Assembly (NCBI GenBank): GCA_035307385.1
Contig: DATGID010000072.1
Location: 1-64,000 of the forward strand
Source of the DNA: DATBHW01 sp035307385
Lineage (GTDB): Bacteria > Chloroflexota > Ktedonobacteria > Ktedonobacterales > DATBGS01
Length of the DNA: 64,000 nucleotides
Reading direction: 5' to 3'
The notes beneath the pieces are model-generated. The model was not told the DNA's origin and made no database searches. It saw only the letters and a list, made by a program, of their open reading frames with translations. A program made the translations under genes and the position numbers. Shown here piece after piece: positions 34,897 to 43,868 of the stretch (the first letter of the stretch is position 1; every line of letters begins with the position of its first letter).

Positions 34897-36544
34897 CCGC
34901 ACCGTCCCGCCCCCACTGCAAGTTTTTCGCGGGTGGGCTGAAAAAGCCTCCTACCGTGAGCAACCCCTCTCTATATACCAGGGGAATCCACTCATCGAGG
35001 CATTGCCACCTATTTTATCAAGAGAACAGGCTGCACGAAATCTGGCCCATGACCCGGGCTATCAGGAGCAGGATCGCTGGCTTCCTGCCGAACTTCGTCT
35101 GCATTTGATTCAGAATGTGGTGGAATTTTTCGAGCCGCTGGCCATCCACCTGGATCTGGAAGCGCGCATCTCTCGGATGATCCGCTCCGGATATCGGCCG
35201 CGCAATCCGATCATTCGAGGATTTTGGCGGGATCTTGATGGGAGGGTGCAATCCTTACGCGACGCTTTGGCCGAACCCGGTACCCCCGAACAGGAGGTTC
35301 CCAGGCAATTGGTCGATGAAAATGGCGAACCCGTCCGGATTCGCACCAGGACCACAGCAACCAGCTTAGCTATGCTGGGAATCAGTGGGGTCGGCAAATC
35401 AACCGCCCTGGAATCCATCCTATCCCTCTATCCGCAGGTTATTTATCATAGCTATTATCGAGGCCAGAACTTCACCTGGACCCAGGTACCCTGGTTGAAA
35501 CTAGAGTGCCCCTACGACGGCTCAACACGGGGACTCTGTTTTGAATTTTTCCAGGTACTCGATATGATTCTGGGAACCAATTACTACCAGACCTATGCCA
35601 GAAGAGGGCGGGCATCTGTCGATGAGATGTTTCCATCTATGGCCAGGGTGGGTTGGGACCATAGCATCGGCGTGTTGGTGATCGACGAGATTCAACGCCT
35701 CAGTGAGGCCAACAGTGGCGGTGCCAGGAAAATGCTGAACTTTTTCGTCGAATTGGTCAATCGGATTGGTGTGCCAGTGATCTTGGTCGGTACATACAAA
35801 GCGCGTCCGCTGTTCACCCGGGAATTCAGTCAAGCCCGCAGAGGAAGTGGGCAGGGCGACCTCGTGTGGGACCGGATGCAAGAAGATGAGGAGTGGAAGT
35901 TATTTGTGGACTTTCTTTGGCGCTATCAGTATGTCCAAAAGACCAGTTCGCTCACTCCCGAACTCTGCCATGCTTTGTATGACGTCAGTCAGGGCATCAC
36001 CGACTTTGCAGTCAAAGCCTATCTGCTCGCCCAGATTCGCGCGATTACCGATGAGAACCAGACTGAGGAAGTGACGGAGGACATGATTCGTTCAGTGGCT
36101 GCAGATAGTTTTCAACTGTCCAACCGCGTCTTGAAAGCACTACGGAATGGAGATATGGTAACCCTCTCTGAGTATGAGGATGTCTATCCAATTGATCTGG
36201 AGCCATATATACAGGGTGCACTAGACGGGATGGGATACCCAAGCCGCTCCCAACCTGGGGATCAAGGAGTAGAGAACTCTGCCGGGCAGAAGGAAGGAAC
36301 CACCGCTATGGATGCTTCCAGTCAGCAACAGCCAGACAAGGGCATGGTACTCTCTGCCCGACAACGTGCAGCACAGGCACGTGGAACGTCACACAACAAG
36401 GGACCTCGCGTCCTGCCAAAAGAAAGCTTGCCTCACATCGTCGCTGACGGAGTCAAACGCCAGATTGCTGCGTATGAAACCCTCCAACAGGCAGGATTCC
36501 TCCGACCAGCAGCAGAATATCTGGCAGAAGAGGCAGCCGTATGA
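34886..36544 (+). CDS. tnsC: TnsC-like AAA+ regulator
   Basis: 552 residues. Walker A GISGVGKST is near residue 165 and Walker B VLVIDEIQRLSE near residue 263, followed by the sensor segment PVILVGTYKARPLF. The first ~100 residues precede the ATPase and are the region duplicated in the mini-TnsC; a further leader (residues 2-28) is unique to this copy. The C-terminal third is a low-complexity, charged tail. TnsC links target selection by TnsD to activation of TnsA/TnsB and confers target immunity. The length equals that of Tn7 TnsC (555). The stop overlaps tnsD by 4 bp. Confidence 0.93.
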   Translation: MSNNRTVPPPLQVFRGWAEKASYREQPLSIYQGNPLIEALPPILSREQAARNLAHDPGYQEQDRWLPAELRLHLIQNVVEFFEPLAIHLDLEARISRMIRSGYRPRNPIIRGFWRDLDGRVQSLRDALAEPGTPEQEVPRQLVDENGEPVRIRTRTTATSLAMLGISGVGKSTALESILSLYPQVIYHSYYRGQNFTWTQVPWLKLECPYDGSTRGLCFEFFQVLDMILGTNYYQTYARRGRASVDEMFPSMARVGWDHSIGVLVIDEIQRLSEANSGGARKMLNFFVELVNRIGVPVILVGTYKARPLFTREFSQARRGSGQGDLVWDRMQEDEEWKLFVDFLWRYQYVQKTSSLTPELCHALYDVSQGITDFAVKAYLLAQIRAITDENQTEEVTEDMIRSVAADSFQLSNRVLKALRNGDMVTLSEYEDVYPIDLEPYIQGALDGMGYPSRSQPGDQGVENSAGQKEGTTAMDASSQQQPDKGMVLSARQRAAQARGTSHNKGPRVLPKESLPHIVADGVKRQIAAYETLQQAGFLRPAAEYLAEEAAV

Positions 36545-38472
36545 TCTCCCGCTTTACAGACCCTCATCCTGATGAGATCTTCTATAGCGTTTGTGCCCGG
36601 TTTAGCGACCGGGCACAATACCGCAGCCAGCGCTCCATTGTCCAGGAGCTGTTCGCAACCGGGAATGCGATTGCTACAGTAGGTCTCCCAAGTCATCTTG
36701 GTCGTCTTGTTGGAGCCTTGATTCCCGGACATCGCTACAGCGTTGATCAGCTTATTGATGAGCATACACTGCTGCCGTTCTACGCCCCTTTTCTCCCTCC
36801 AGCACGGCTCGTACAGCTTCGAGACCAGATGAGGGGAGACGATGGAGACGCCATCTATACGCGGGCCGGCATCATGGCCAGCCGGATCCCATTGCCGCCG
36901 TATCTGCGCTTTTGTCCCTGCTGCGCCCGAGAGGATCGGCAGCGCTTTGGGGAATGCTACTGGCACCGCCTGCATCAGATACCAGGGGTCGAGGTTTGTC
37001 CCTTCCATCAGGTCTGGCTTGAAGCGAGCGAGATATGCATCCAGCGGAGGCAAACACGCTATGTCTTTGTCTCGGCGGAGCGCGCCATCCAACCAACCCC
37101 AGCACGCGCTTTGCTTCCGTCAGGTGCCTGCCATCAGGTTCTCCTTCAGCTTGCGCGTGATGCTTGCTGGCTCCTGAATCATCAGGTGCCTGTCCTTGCC
37201 AGCGAGGAACGGCGCAGGCGATACCTCCACCTTCTCGCCCGGCACGGGTTGGCAACGGCGAGCGGTATTGTCCATCAAAGGGAGTTGTTACAAGCCTTCA
37301 AAGCCTATTATTCATCTGATTGTCTGCAACTCCTTCATTGTGAGCTTGATGAAACCACTCAGGACCACTGGCTCACTCGCCTTGTCCATACAAAAGAAGT
37401 GGCGCAACATCCGCTCTACCACTTGCTGTTGATACAGTTGCTTGGCTCCACAGCCGAAACCTTTTTTTGCCTCTCACCAGAATATCTCCCCTTCGGTGAG
37501 GGGCCTTGGCCCTGTCTGAACCCAGTGAGTGATCATTATCGGCAATCCATGATACTGGAGTGCCAGATCACCCATAACTGGAAGATGGGAAAACGGCCTG
37601 TAGGAACCTTCACATGCTCCTGTGGTTTTACCTACTTCCGGGCTGGACCAGATCAATCACCGGAGGACCATCTGCGGCGAGATGGGGTGAAGGCATTTGG
37701 GCTACAGTGGGAGGAAGCGTTGCAGAAGGGCTGGGAAGACCCGACGTTGAGCTTACGGGCGCTGGCTGGGCACCTGGGGGTTGATCCGCTGACCGTGCAA
37801 CGGCATGCAAACCAGTTGGGACTGATATTTCCTCGTCCTGGAGGCCGATTGGGTCAGTTGAAAGAAGAACTCCAATTGCGTTCGCCAGCTTCTCACGTAC
37901 CTGCGCCAACGCTGATTAAGGCGTATCGAGACGAGTGGCTGGCTGCAATGAAAGCTGACCCCGGCGCAGGAATCCGTGTTCTCCGGAGCCGTGTAGCGCG
38001 CGTCTACACCTGGCTCTACCGACACGATAGAGATTGGCTGGAAGCCCACAAGCCACCGCGCCAGATGGTTTCGCAACCGCAGGTCCGTATTAATTGGAAC
38101 AGTCGCGATGTTCAGGTAGCAGCAGCGGTCAGCGCCGCGGCACTTCGACTGAGAAATACGCCAGGGCCGCCTGTTCACCTGACGACTACTGCCATTGCCA
38201 GGGAGAGTGGATACCTGGCGCTCATCCAACAGCATTTGGAGAAGCTTCCTCTTACTGCCCAGGCGCTTGATGGTTTAATCGAGACGCGCGAAGACTACGC
38301 AATTCGTCGGATTCAGTGGACCACCAAACAGTACAAGCAAGAAAACTTCTACCCCAAGCGTTGGCAATTCGTGAAACGTGCTGGTGTGGATCGGCTCGCT
38401 GCTGTGCCACGGGTACAACAGGCTATTGATGACTGCCTGGCATTGCTCCAGACAACAGGCTCCGGTTCGTAG
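36541..38472 (+). CDS. tnsD: TnsD/TniQ target selector 1
   Basis: 643 residues. The TniQ start FTDPHPDEIFYSVCARF is followed by a zinc finger in the CPCC-(x)-CYWH-(x)-CPFH arrangement near residues 124-155, a second cysteine cluster (FTCSCGFTYFRAG) near residue 355 and helix-turn-helix segments further on (LRALAGHLGVDPLTVQRHAN). TnsD proteins bind a fixed chromosomal site, classically the 3' end of glmS, and recruit TnsC. Because Y sits at glmS, one of the two TnsD proteins should recognise it; which one cannot be decided here. The start overlaps tnsC (ATGA). Confidence 0.9.
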   Translation: MISRFTDPHPDEIFYSVCARFSDRAQYRSQRSIVQELFATGNAIATVGLPSHLGRLVGALIPGHRYSVDQLIDEHTLLPFYAPFLPPARLVQLRDQMRGDDGDAIYTRAGIMASRIPLPPYLRFCPCCAREDRQRFGECYWHRLHQIPGVEVCPFHQVWLEASEICIQRRQTRYVFVSAERAIQPTPARALLPSGACHQVLLQLARDACWLLNHQVPVLASEERRRRYLHLLARHGLATASGIVHQRELLQAFKAYYSSDCLQLLHCELDETTQDHWLTRLVHTKEVAQHPLYHLLLIQLLGSTAETFFCLSPEYLPFGEGPWPCLNPVSDHYRQSMILECQITHNWKMGKRPVGTFTCSCGFTYFRAGPDQSPEDHLRRDGVKAFGLQWEEALQKGWEDPTLSLRALAGHLGVDPLTVQRHANQLGLIFPRPGGRLGQLKEELQLRSPASHVPAPTLIKAYRDEWLAAMKADPGAGIRVLRSRVARVYTWLYRHDRDWLEAHKPPRQMVSQPQVRINWNSRDVQVAAAVSAAALRLRNTPGPPVHLTTTAIARESGYLALIQQHLEKLPLTAQALDGLIETREDYAIRRIQWTTKQYKQENFYPKRWQFVKRAGVDRLAAVPRVQQAIDDCLALLQTTGSGS

Positions 38473-38501
38473 AATCCTCCTTCAAAGGAAGAGGGGCAGA
38501 C

Positions 38502-38524
38502 CCTGAATTCCAAATGTATTCAGG
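38502..38524 (+). terminator. Weak hairpin between the two tnsD genes
   Basis: CCTGAAT and ATTCAGG form a 7-bp stem with a 9-base loop, followed by TTGGCTTTT. It could attenuate transcription from tnsD1 into tnsD2; the 190-bp gap could also hold a second promoter. Confidence 0.35.
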
Positions 38525-38665
38525 TTGGCTTTTCAAAGTTTAAGACCGTGTTATCCAATATTGCTTTTGTGACTTTTCTGATCGCTTTTGCATTGAGCAG
38601 AAATTTATTGGTTGACACGAGGAAAAACCAGGCCACATATTTTCTATCCATGGAGATTCTCATCT

Positions 38666-40621
38666 ATGATCGGTCATTTCCCCCCTCCACATCCTGATGA
38701 GCTCCTGTACAGCGTCTGTGCACGGTTTGCTGATCAGGTGCATTATCCAGGTACTGAGGATGTCGTCCAGAACCTTTTTGGCACAAGGAGGTTTCCTGGC
38801 AGTATTCATTTACCGGTCCATCTTGATCACCTCGTTTCGGTGATAACACCTGGCCATCGCTTCACTGTTGATCAATTCATTGATGAGCATACCCTTTTTC
38901 CATTCTATGCACCGTTCCTCCAATCAGAGCACCCTTCGGAAATCCGTAAGGCTATGCGTCTGAGCGGGGGTACGAGTGCCCAGGCACGCATCGGCCGGGT
39001 TGCTGAACAGCACAGATGGCCGAGCCAATTACGCGCCTGCCCGCACTGCGTGCGGGAGGACAGGCAGCAATTTGGAGAGTGCTACTGGCACCGAGTGCAT
39101 CAGATCTTGGGAGTGGAGGTATGCCCCTTTCACGCCTGTTATTTGCTAAACAGCGATATCTCCACCCATTCTCGACATTCCTTTGCCCCCATCTCGGCTG
39201 AGCGAGCTATTGCAGAGAACCTATTATTGATTCCTGGTGTGATTGAAAACACTCCTTTGGAGTGGCAGCTCGCGATTGCTCGTGATGCTTACTGGTTACT
39301 TGATCAAAAAGTAGAATCTCCTGGACTCGAAGCTTTGGCTCGATGCTATCGCAGCCTACTCGCTCAACAGGGGCTAGCAACCTACCGAGGAACTATACGT
39401 ACTCCTAAACTGATCGCGAAATTCAGCAGCTATTACTCTGTTGAATTTTTAAGGCACCTGCGCAGTGAACTCAAAATGGGTGAGCGCAAAAATTGGCTCA
39501 CTTCTTTGTTCCAGGCCGATAGGTTACAGCACCCCGTGCGTCATCTACTCCTCATCCACTTTCTAGGCTATAGCGCAGAAACGTTTTTTACAGTCCTTCT
39601 GGATGAGTCTCCCTTCGGCAAGGGGCCATGGCCATGTTTGAATCCAGTGTGCGAACACTATAACCAACCCTGCATTGACCACTGCACCATCACCTACACT
39701 CAGTCGGTGCGGCATCAGCGGGAGATAAGGCCAAAAGGGACGTTTAAGTGTATATGTGGCTTCTGCTACACACGCATAGGGCCTGACCACCTCGACGAGC
39801 ATATTGCCCTCCCCAACAAAGTAATAACATACGGACCGCTTTGGGATGCGGCGTTGATAAGCTTGTGGAACAATCCTTTGGTTGGTATCAATGAGGTCGC
39901 TCGTAGGCTTAATGTGAACCCTTTTACCCTCAGGATTCAGGCTGCCAGGCTCGGATTAGTGTTTCCACGCCCGGCCAGTAAGACAAGCTCTCAGGAAAAG
40001 TATCTCCTGCATCCAAGGTCTGCTGGGACGGCAGATCCAGAAAAATTGGCAAAATACCGTAAGGCCTGGCTTGCTGCTCGTAAAGCCTATCCCGAGGCAG
40101 GCAGAACGTTCCTCATGAAGCAAGCAAACGCAGCGTATCAATGGTTGTTGAAGCACGATCTTGAATGGCTAAAGTCACATCTGCCCGCTCGAAAACCACC
40201 AAGCACGCCCAACACAAGGTTTGATTGGGGTAACAGAGATGTACAATGGGCAAACGAAGTTGAAGCAGCCACATTATCGCTTAAGGGATTGTCAGAACGT
40301 CCGATACGGATCACCCGAGTTGCGATTGCCAAAGTGATGGGCATACCAAAGAGCATGCTCAGCGGATCACTTGAGAAGCTTCCTTTGACCAAGAAAGTCC
40401 TGGAAAGCAGCCTGGAGAGTATTGACGCTTTTGATATTCGCCAGATTAGATGGGCAGCAATACTCTTTCAACAAGAACATTTCTTGCCAACAAAAACGCA
40501 ATTTCTAAGACGCTCTGGTACGTGGACTCGCAGAAATTCACCAGCAGTACAGCAGTTAAGCGACGATGCTCTGCGCATGTTGAGCGGTGAAGAAGGCATA
40601 GGAGCAACTGGAAGACGATGA
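38666..40621 (+). CDS. tnsD: TnsD/TniQ target selector 2
   Basis: 651 residues from the ATG that aligns with the start of selector 1 (MIGHFPPPHPDELLYSVCAR); an open extension reaches 38612. It has the same plan: zinc finger CPHC-(x)-CYWH-(x)-CPFH near residue 128, a second cysteine group (KCICGFCYTRIG) and helix-turn-helix repeats (NEVARRLNVNPFTLRIQAAR). The two proteins are clearly paralogous but well diverged and the codons of this copy are more AT-rich, so a recent tandem duplication is unlikely. It may recognise a different attachment site or mobile targets. Confidence 0.88.
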   Translation: MIGHFPPPHPDELLYSVCARFADQVHYPGTEDVVQNLFGTRRFPGSIHLPVHLDHLVSVITPGHRFTVDQFIDEHTLFPFYAPFLQSEHPSEIRKAMRLSGGTSAQARIGRVAEQHRWPSQLRACPHCVREDRQQFGECYWHRVHQILGVEVCPFHACYLLNSDISTHSRHSFAPISAERAIAENLLLIPGVIENTPLEWQLAIARDAYWLLDQKVESPGLEALARCYRSLLAQQGLATYRGTIRTPKLIAKFSSYYSVEFLRHLRSELKMGERKNWLTSLFQADRLQHPVRHLLLIHFLGYSAETFFTVLLDESPFGKGPWPCLNPVCEHYNQPCIDHCTITYTQSVRHQREIRPKGTFKCICGFCYTRIGPDHLDEHIALPNKVITYGPLWDAALISLWNNPLVGINEVARRLNVNPFTLRIQAARLGLVFPRPASKTSSQEKYLLHPRSAGTADPEKLAKYRKAWLAARKAYPEAGRTFLMKQANAAYQWLLKHDLEWLKSHLPARKPPSTPNTRFDWGNRDVQWANEVEAATLSLKGLSERPIRITRVAIAKVMGIPKSMLSGSLEKLPLTKKVLESSLESIDAFDIRQIRWAAILFQQEHFLPTKTQFLRRSGTWTRRNSPAVQQLSDDALRMLSGEEGIGATGRR

Positions 40622-40765
40622 GAGGTGAATGATCACCACGCATTTTCTCGCTCAGATAAGCTTGCCTGCACATACAGAGTCTTGCAAGCGTCATGTTTAA
40701 AGAACGGCCTACCATCAATATTCGCAGATACTAGCTCCCTTGGAAGAAGAGTATTTCTATCCAAC

Positions 40766-40823
40766 TACCAACTTCAACCTGGCATATTTTTTCATCCAAT
40801 GTCGCAAGTAGCCGCCACACCGT
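40766..40823. repeat. Relic resembling the inner left end of element Z
   Basis: The run containing TCGCAAGTAGCC (40802-40813), preceded by a T-rich block, matches the stretch at about 43390-43445 inside the left end of Z at roughly three of four positions. No intact TnsB sites remain. It may be a decayed end of a related element. The rest of the 480-bp gap after tnsD2 has no recognised feature. Confidence 0.4.
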
Positions 40824-41051
40824 TCTGTGCAAAACCAACTATCGCTACCTGATCTGGAAAGTAGCCGTACACGTTCGAGTAGACGATACCAGCTCTGTGG
40901 CCTGTTGAATGACTTACCACAAAGTGTAATGTTTTGAGGTTTTTTTGGATTACTATCCTAGAAAATTCTCAACAGCAACGGGCAGACCACGTCTGTGAGC
41001 GAGTGGGCTTATTCAGCCCATACGCTATATAAACGTTCTGTGTATCTACAC

Positions 41052-41079
41052 GAGCCAGTACAGCCAGCTGTACTGGCTC
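41052..41079. terminator. Strong dyad, terminator or operator
   Basis: GAGCCAGTACAGC and GCTGTACTGGCTC are perfect 13-base arms around CA, followed by GTTGTTTGTTTT. It lies 35 bp before a small frame leading into the sigma factor gene. As a hairpin it would end transcription arriving from the tns side; as DNA it could be an operator. Confidence 0.55.
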
Positions 41080-41114
41080 GTTGTTTGTTTTGAAAGAAGT
41101 GAAAGGAGCCAGTG

Positions 41115-41336
41115 ATGTCCGTATTCGTCGTCGATGGAGTGCTGCATCCTCATATCGCCATTCCCACAAGAGATGACGCTTCTCCCCCCAGAGAAAGGAG
41201 TCATGCTTGCCTTCCTGCTGCCAGGCAGGATACCTTTGCACGTATGAGGTTTCAGAACCTGGGGAGTGGGTGGTGTTGTTCGGTCTGTTGTCACGGTTCC
41301 GTGCTTCGAGGTTGGTCAGGAGGGCCAGCATGGTAG
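41115..41336 (+). CDS. Possible leader ORF of the sigma factor gene
   Basis: 73 codons beginning MSVFVVDGVLHPHIAIPTRD with AAAGGAG eight bases upstream of the ATG. It ends inside the start of the sigma factor gene (overlap at 41330). The later part is of low-complexity, non-globular composition. The good ribosome site and overlap suggest translational coupling; it may otherwise be untranslated. Confidence 0.35.
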   Translation: MSVFVVDGVLHPHIAIPTRDDASPPRERSHACLPAARQDTFARMRFQNLGSGWCCSVCCHGSVLRGWSGGPAW

Positions 41337-42169
41337 CGTCACACCCATGGGACGAGAAGAGGGGTCTCTTCCTTCGTGCAACAGCACAGGCTCCCCTTCC
41401 CAGAGAAAAGCAACCCTGGGAAGATGGGCTGGAGGACACGGAGGTGACCTCCCTGATACTGCGCTATCGCCCCTTTTGCCTGCGGGTTGCCTACTTCACC
41501 GTCCAGGATGCCGATGCCGCTGAGGATGTGGTTCAGGATGTGTCTGTCAAGGTCTGGCGCACCTTCAAGCGCTATCCACCGGATCAGCGTGCAACTCTGA
41601 GGGTGCAAGCCTGGCTCTGGCGTGTTGTCACCAACGAGGCCCGGAAGTATCTGGCGAGGGGGAAGAAATGGGGGCCATACGAACACGATGCGGGGCAAGA
41701 CGTAGACGATCTGGAAGGACCCGCACAGGACCAACCAGAACTAGCGGTGGAAGCAGAGGAAGAGAAAGGATTGCTTCAGCGGTTACTGAACCTCCTTCCT
41801 ATGAGGTCCGGATATCGTGAAACCATCGAACTCTGGCTTCGTTTTGCGGGCTCCTATGAGACCCTGGCAGAAGCCTGTGACTGTGACATAAGAACGGTGC
41901 GCACTCGCTTTCATCGCGCCACACAGCGCTTGCGCAAGCTCGTGCTTCAGGAGCACATCCGGGAATCCGAGTTGAGAGGCTGGTTGCGAGCGTATCAGTT
42001 GGTCCTTGAGGAAGAATGGGGCGTAGAGGTTCGGGCGTTTTCCCTGCGGGACTACCTCAAAGGGGAAGCCTATGCCAATTCCTTCGGGGGACACCCGATT
42101 CGTTGGCAATTCGAGCCGGAAGACGATGGGATTCCCGATGAATGGCTCCCTCCCAGTTATTGGAACTAG
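41330..42169 (+). CDS. ECF-type RNA polymerase sigma factor
   Basis: 279 residues from the ATG with AGGAGG six bases upstream. Region 2 is visible as YFTVQDADAAEDVVQDVSVK with the core-binding aromatic helix, and region 4 as SYETLAEACDCDIRTVRTRF (helix-turn-helix) followed by HRATQRLRKL. A C-terminal extension of about 70 residues (ending PDEWLPPSYWN) is not part of the usual sigma fold and may sense a signal. No anti-sigma gene adjoins. It is cargo of Y and could control element genes. Confidence 0.85.
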   Translation: MVASHPWDEKRGLFLRATAQAPLPREKQPWEDGLEDTEVTSLILRYRPFCLRVAYFTVQDADAAEDVVQDVSVKVWRTFKRYPPDQRATLRVQAWLWRVVTNEARKYLARGKKWGPYEHDAGQDVDDLEGPAQDQPELAVEAEEEKGLLQRLLNLLPMRSGYRETIELWLRFAGSYETLAEACDCDIRTVRTRFHRATQRLRKLVLQEHIRESELRGWLRAYQLVLEEEWGVEVRAFSLRDYLKGEAYANSFGGHPIRWQFEPEDDGIPDEWLPPSYWN

Positions 42170-42189
42170 CCCTGGCCTCTGGGCCAGGG
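42170..42189 (+). terminator. Terminator-like hairpin after the sigma gene
   Basis: CCCTGGCC pairs with GGCCAGGG directly after the stop codon, and a second GAAGGC/GCCTTC stem follows within 25 bases. There is no U-run, so factor-dependent or weak. Confidence 0.45.
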
Positions 42190-42472
42190 CGAAGGCGCCC
42201 CGTCCTGGCCTTCGTCACGTCGGGATCATCCCTCTGCTCTAGCACGATGCTCGGAAGGCGCGTCTCCTCTGTCGAAGTGCAGACTCGCCTGAACACTCCT
42301 GGTCTCAGGTGAGCAACGGCGACGTCTTGTCTGCGGTGTAATTCCGCACCCGCCAGTCCACCCTGGAGAGATCCCCATGCACGGCGGGCCTTTGATCCCT
42401 TCGTCAGGAAGCCACACAGAAGAACACTGCATGGCACATAACGAGCGTACAGCTGAAAGGTAGGTGGTCCAT

Positions 42473-43200
42473 ATGACCCTTCTGAGTCGGTCTGTCTTTC
42501 AACCCCAGAAACGCGTCTTGGTGCTGGCTCCTCCCTGCACCAGCACCAAAGAGATGTCCATTATCCTCCCCGTCAAAAACAATCAGGCCGGGGTGACCCG
42601 CTTCCTTACCGAGTTGCTCAGAACCCATCCGCCTTCCCTCTACCCGCGAGAAGTGATCATCGTTGACAATCACTCAATGCCTCCGCTTGCGCTCCCCTCC
42701 ACGCTGCTCACCGGTGAGCTCTGCGTGACGGTGCTCTCGTGTGCTCGCCCTGGACCAGCCAGCGCCAGAAATGTCGGGACCCGTCATGCCAGAACGGCGT
42801 GGGTAGTCTTTACCGATAGCGATTGCCTCCCTGCCCCCACCTTTTTGACAGGCTATCTCGAAGCAACGAGCAGCGGGGCCGTGGGCTATGCTGGTACAGT
42901 CCAGGCCTGGAAGCAGGATCGTTGGTCCCGCTATTACGACAGCCAGGCCATTTAAATGCCGCCACGCATTGAAGAGGCCGGAATAAGCCGACCGGAGTAC
43001 CTGATCACGGCCAATGCGTTAGTCTGGAAGCCGGCCTTGGAGGCGATTGACGGGTTTGATGAAACGATCACGATCGCCGCAGGAGAGGATATCGACCTGG
43101 GATTCCGGTTGCGGGAAATCGGCGCGCTCGAGTCTGCTCCAACGGCGCTGATCTACCACGACTTTGCGGGCGGACTCTTAGCCTTTATGCGCCGCTTTGT
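42473..43200 (+). pseudogene. Family 2 glycosyltransferase, 5' part (nonsense codon and element Z insertion)
   Basis: Reads as a GT-A glycosyltransferase: MSIILPVKNNQAGVTRFL, the nucleotide-binding VIIVDNHS, the acceptor loop ARPGPASARNVG and the metal-binding VVFTDSDCLPAP. A TAA at 42953-42955 interrupts the frame; beyond it the same frame continues (EYLITANALVWKPALEAIDG, then AGEDIDLGFRLREIG, the catalytic ED motif) until Z cuts in at 43200. The remaining 52 codons lie at 48715-48871. Removing Z and one TTTGT rejoins the frame as MRRFVRYGQGNR. Confidence 0.82.
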
Positions 43201-43349
43201 TGTACCCGGTCAATAAAGTTGGGTCCTCACATCCCCTGCGAGCCCAGGAAAATCGGCAAAGTTCGATTGGACGCTGTGCTGTTTAAGTTGGGTCTCGAAG
43301 GCTATTTTACCACTCAAAGACGACCTTGGCCGTTCAATAAAGTTGGGTC
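43201..43349. repeat. Left end of element Z
   Basis: TnsB-type sites AATAAAGTTGGGTC lie at 43212-43225 and 43336-43349, with a variant TTTAAGTTGGGTC at about 43282-43294. The spacing is wide, as at a Tn7 left end. The stretch 43350-43730 has no clear gene. Confidence 0.88.
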
Positions 43350-43730
43350 TCGTCAATCTTTTCCTATTCACAGGAAGTATTTTCATCCGGCCATCATCTT
43401 TAACTTGGCCTATTTTTCGTCCAGATATCGCAAGTAGCCAGCACAGGGTGTTGCCCCGGTAGCAGAGAAGAAGCTAAGAACATGACGGTCGATAAACCAG
43501 ACGGTGCTGCTGGTCCTGTCGCACGTACATGCTGCCCCCTTCCCAGAACTTACTGTCCTATTAGATATTCCTTGCGACCAGCCAAAATATCACCCATCGC
43601 TTGCATGAAGGTCAGAAGATATTGCAGCGAAGGATGGAAACGTGCAGTGAAGCTGCGAAATACCTGTTGATCCTTCAAGCCTCGCCGCACAAGACCAGAT
43701 GCTCCAGCTCCCGCCACTTGGAAATTGGTC

Positions 43731-43770
43731 AAAGCGGGCACGCCCTCATCAGGGAGGGCGTGCCCGCTTT
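43731..43770 (-). terminator. Terminator hairpin downstream of the MMPL gene
   Basis: A 17-bp stem (43731-43747 with 43754-43770) with a six-base loop, centred on the palindromic run GCGGGCACGCCCTC. It lies about 100 bp past the stop of the MMPL gene and is very stable. Confidence 0.7.
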
Positions 43771-43868
43771 GGCCTCCTTGGAATGGAGGCGCGCCCCATC
43801 TGGCACCTGCACCGCGCCGGCCAGACGCTCTTTCACCTCACGTCGCCTCCTCGAACCAGGAGTACTGG

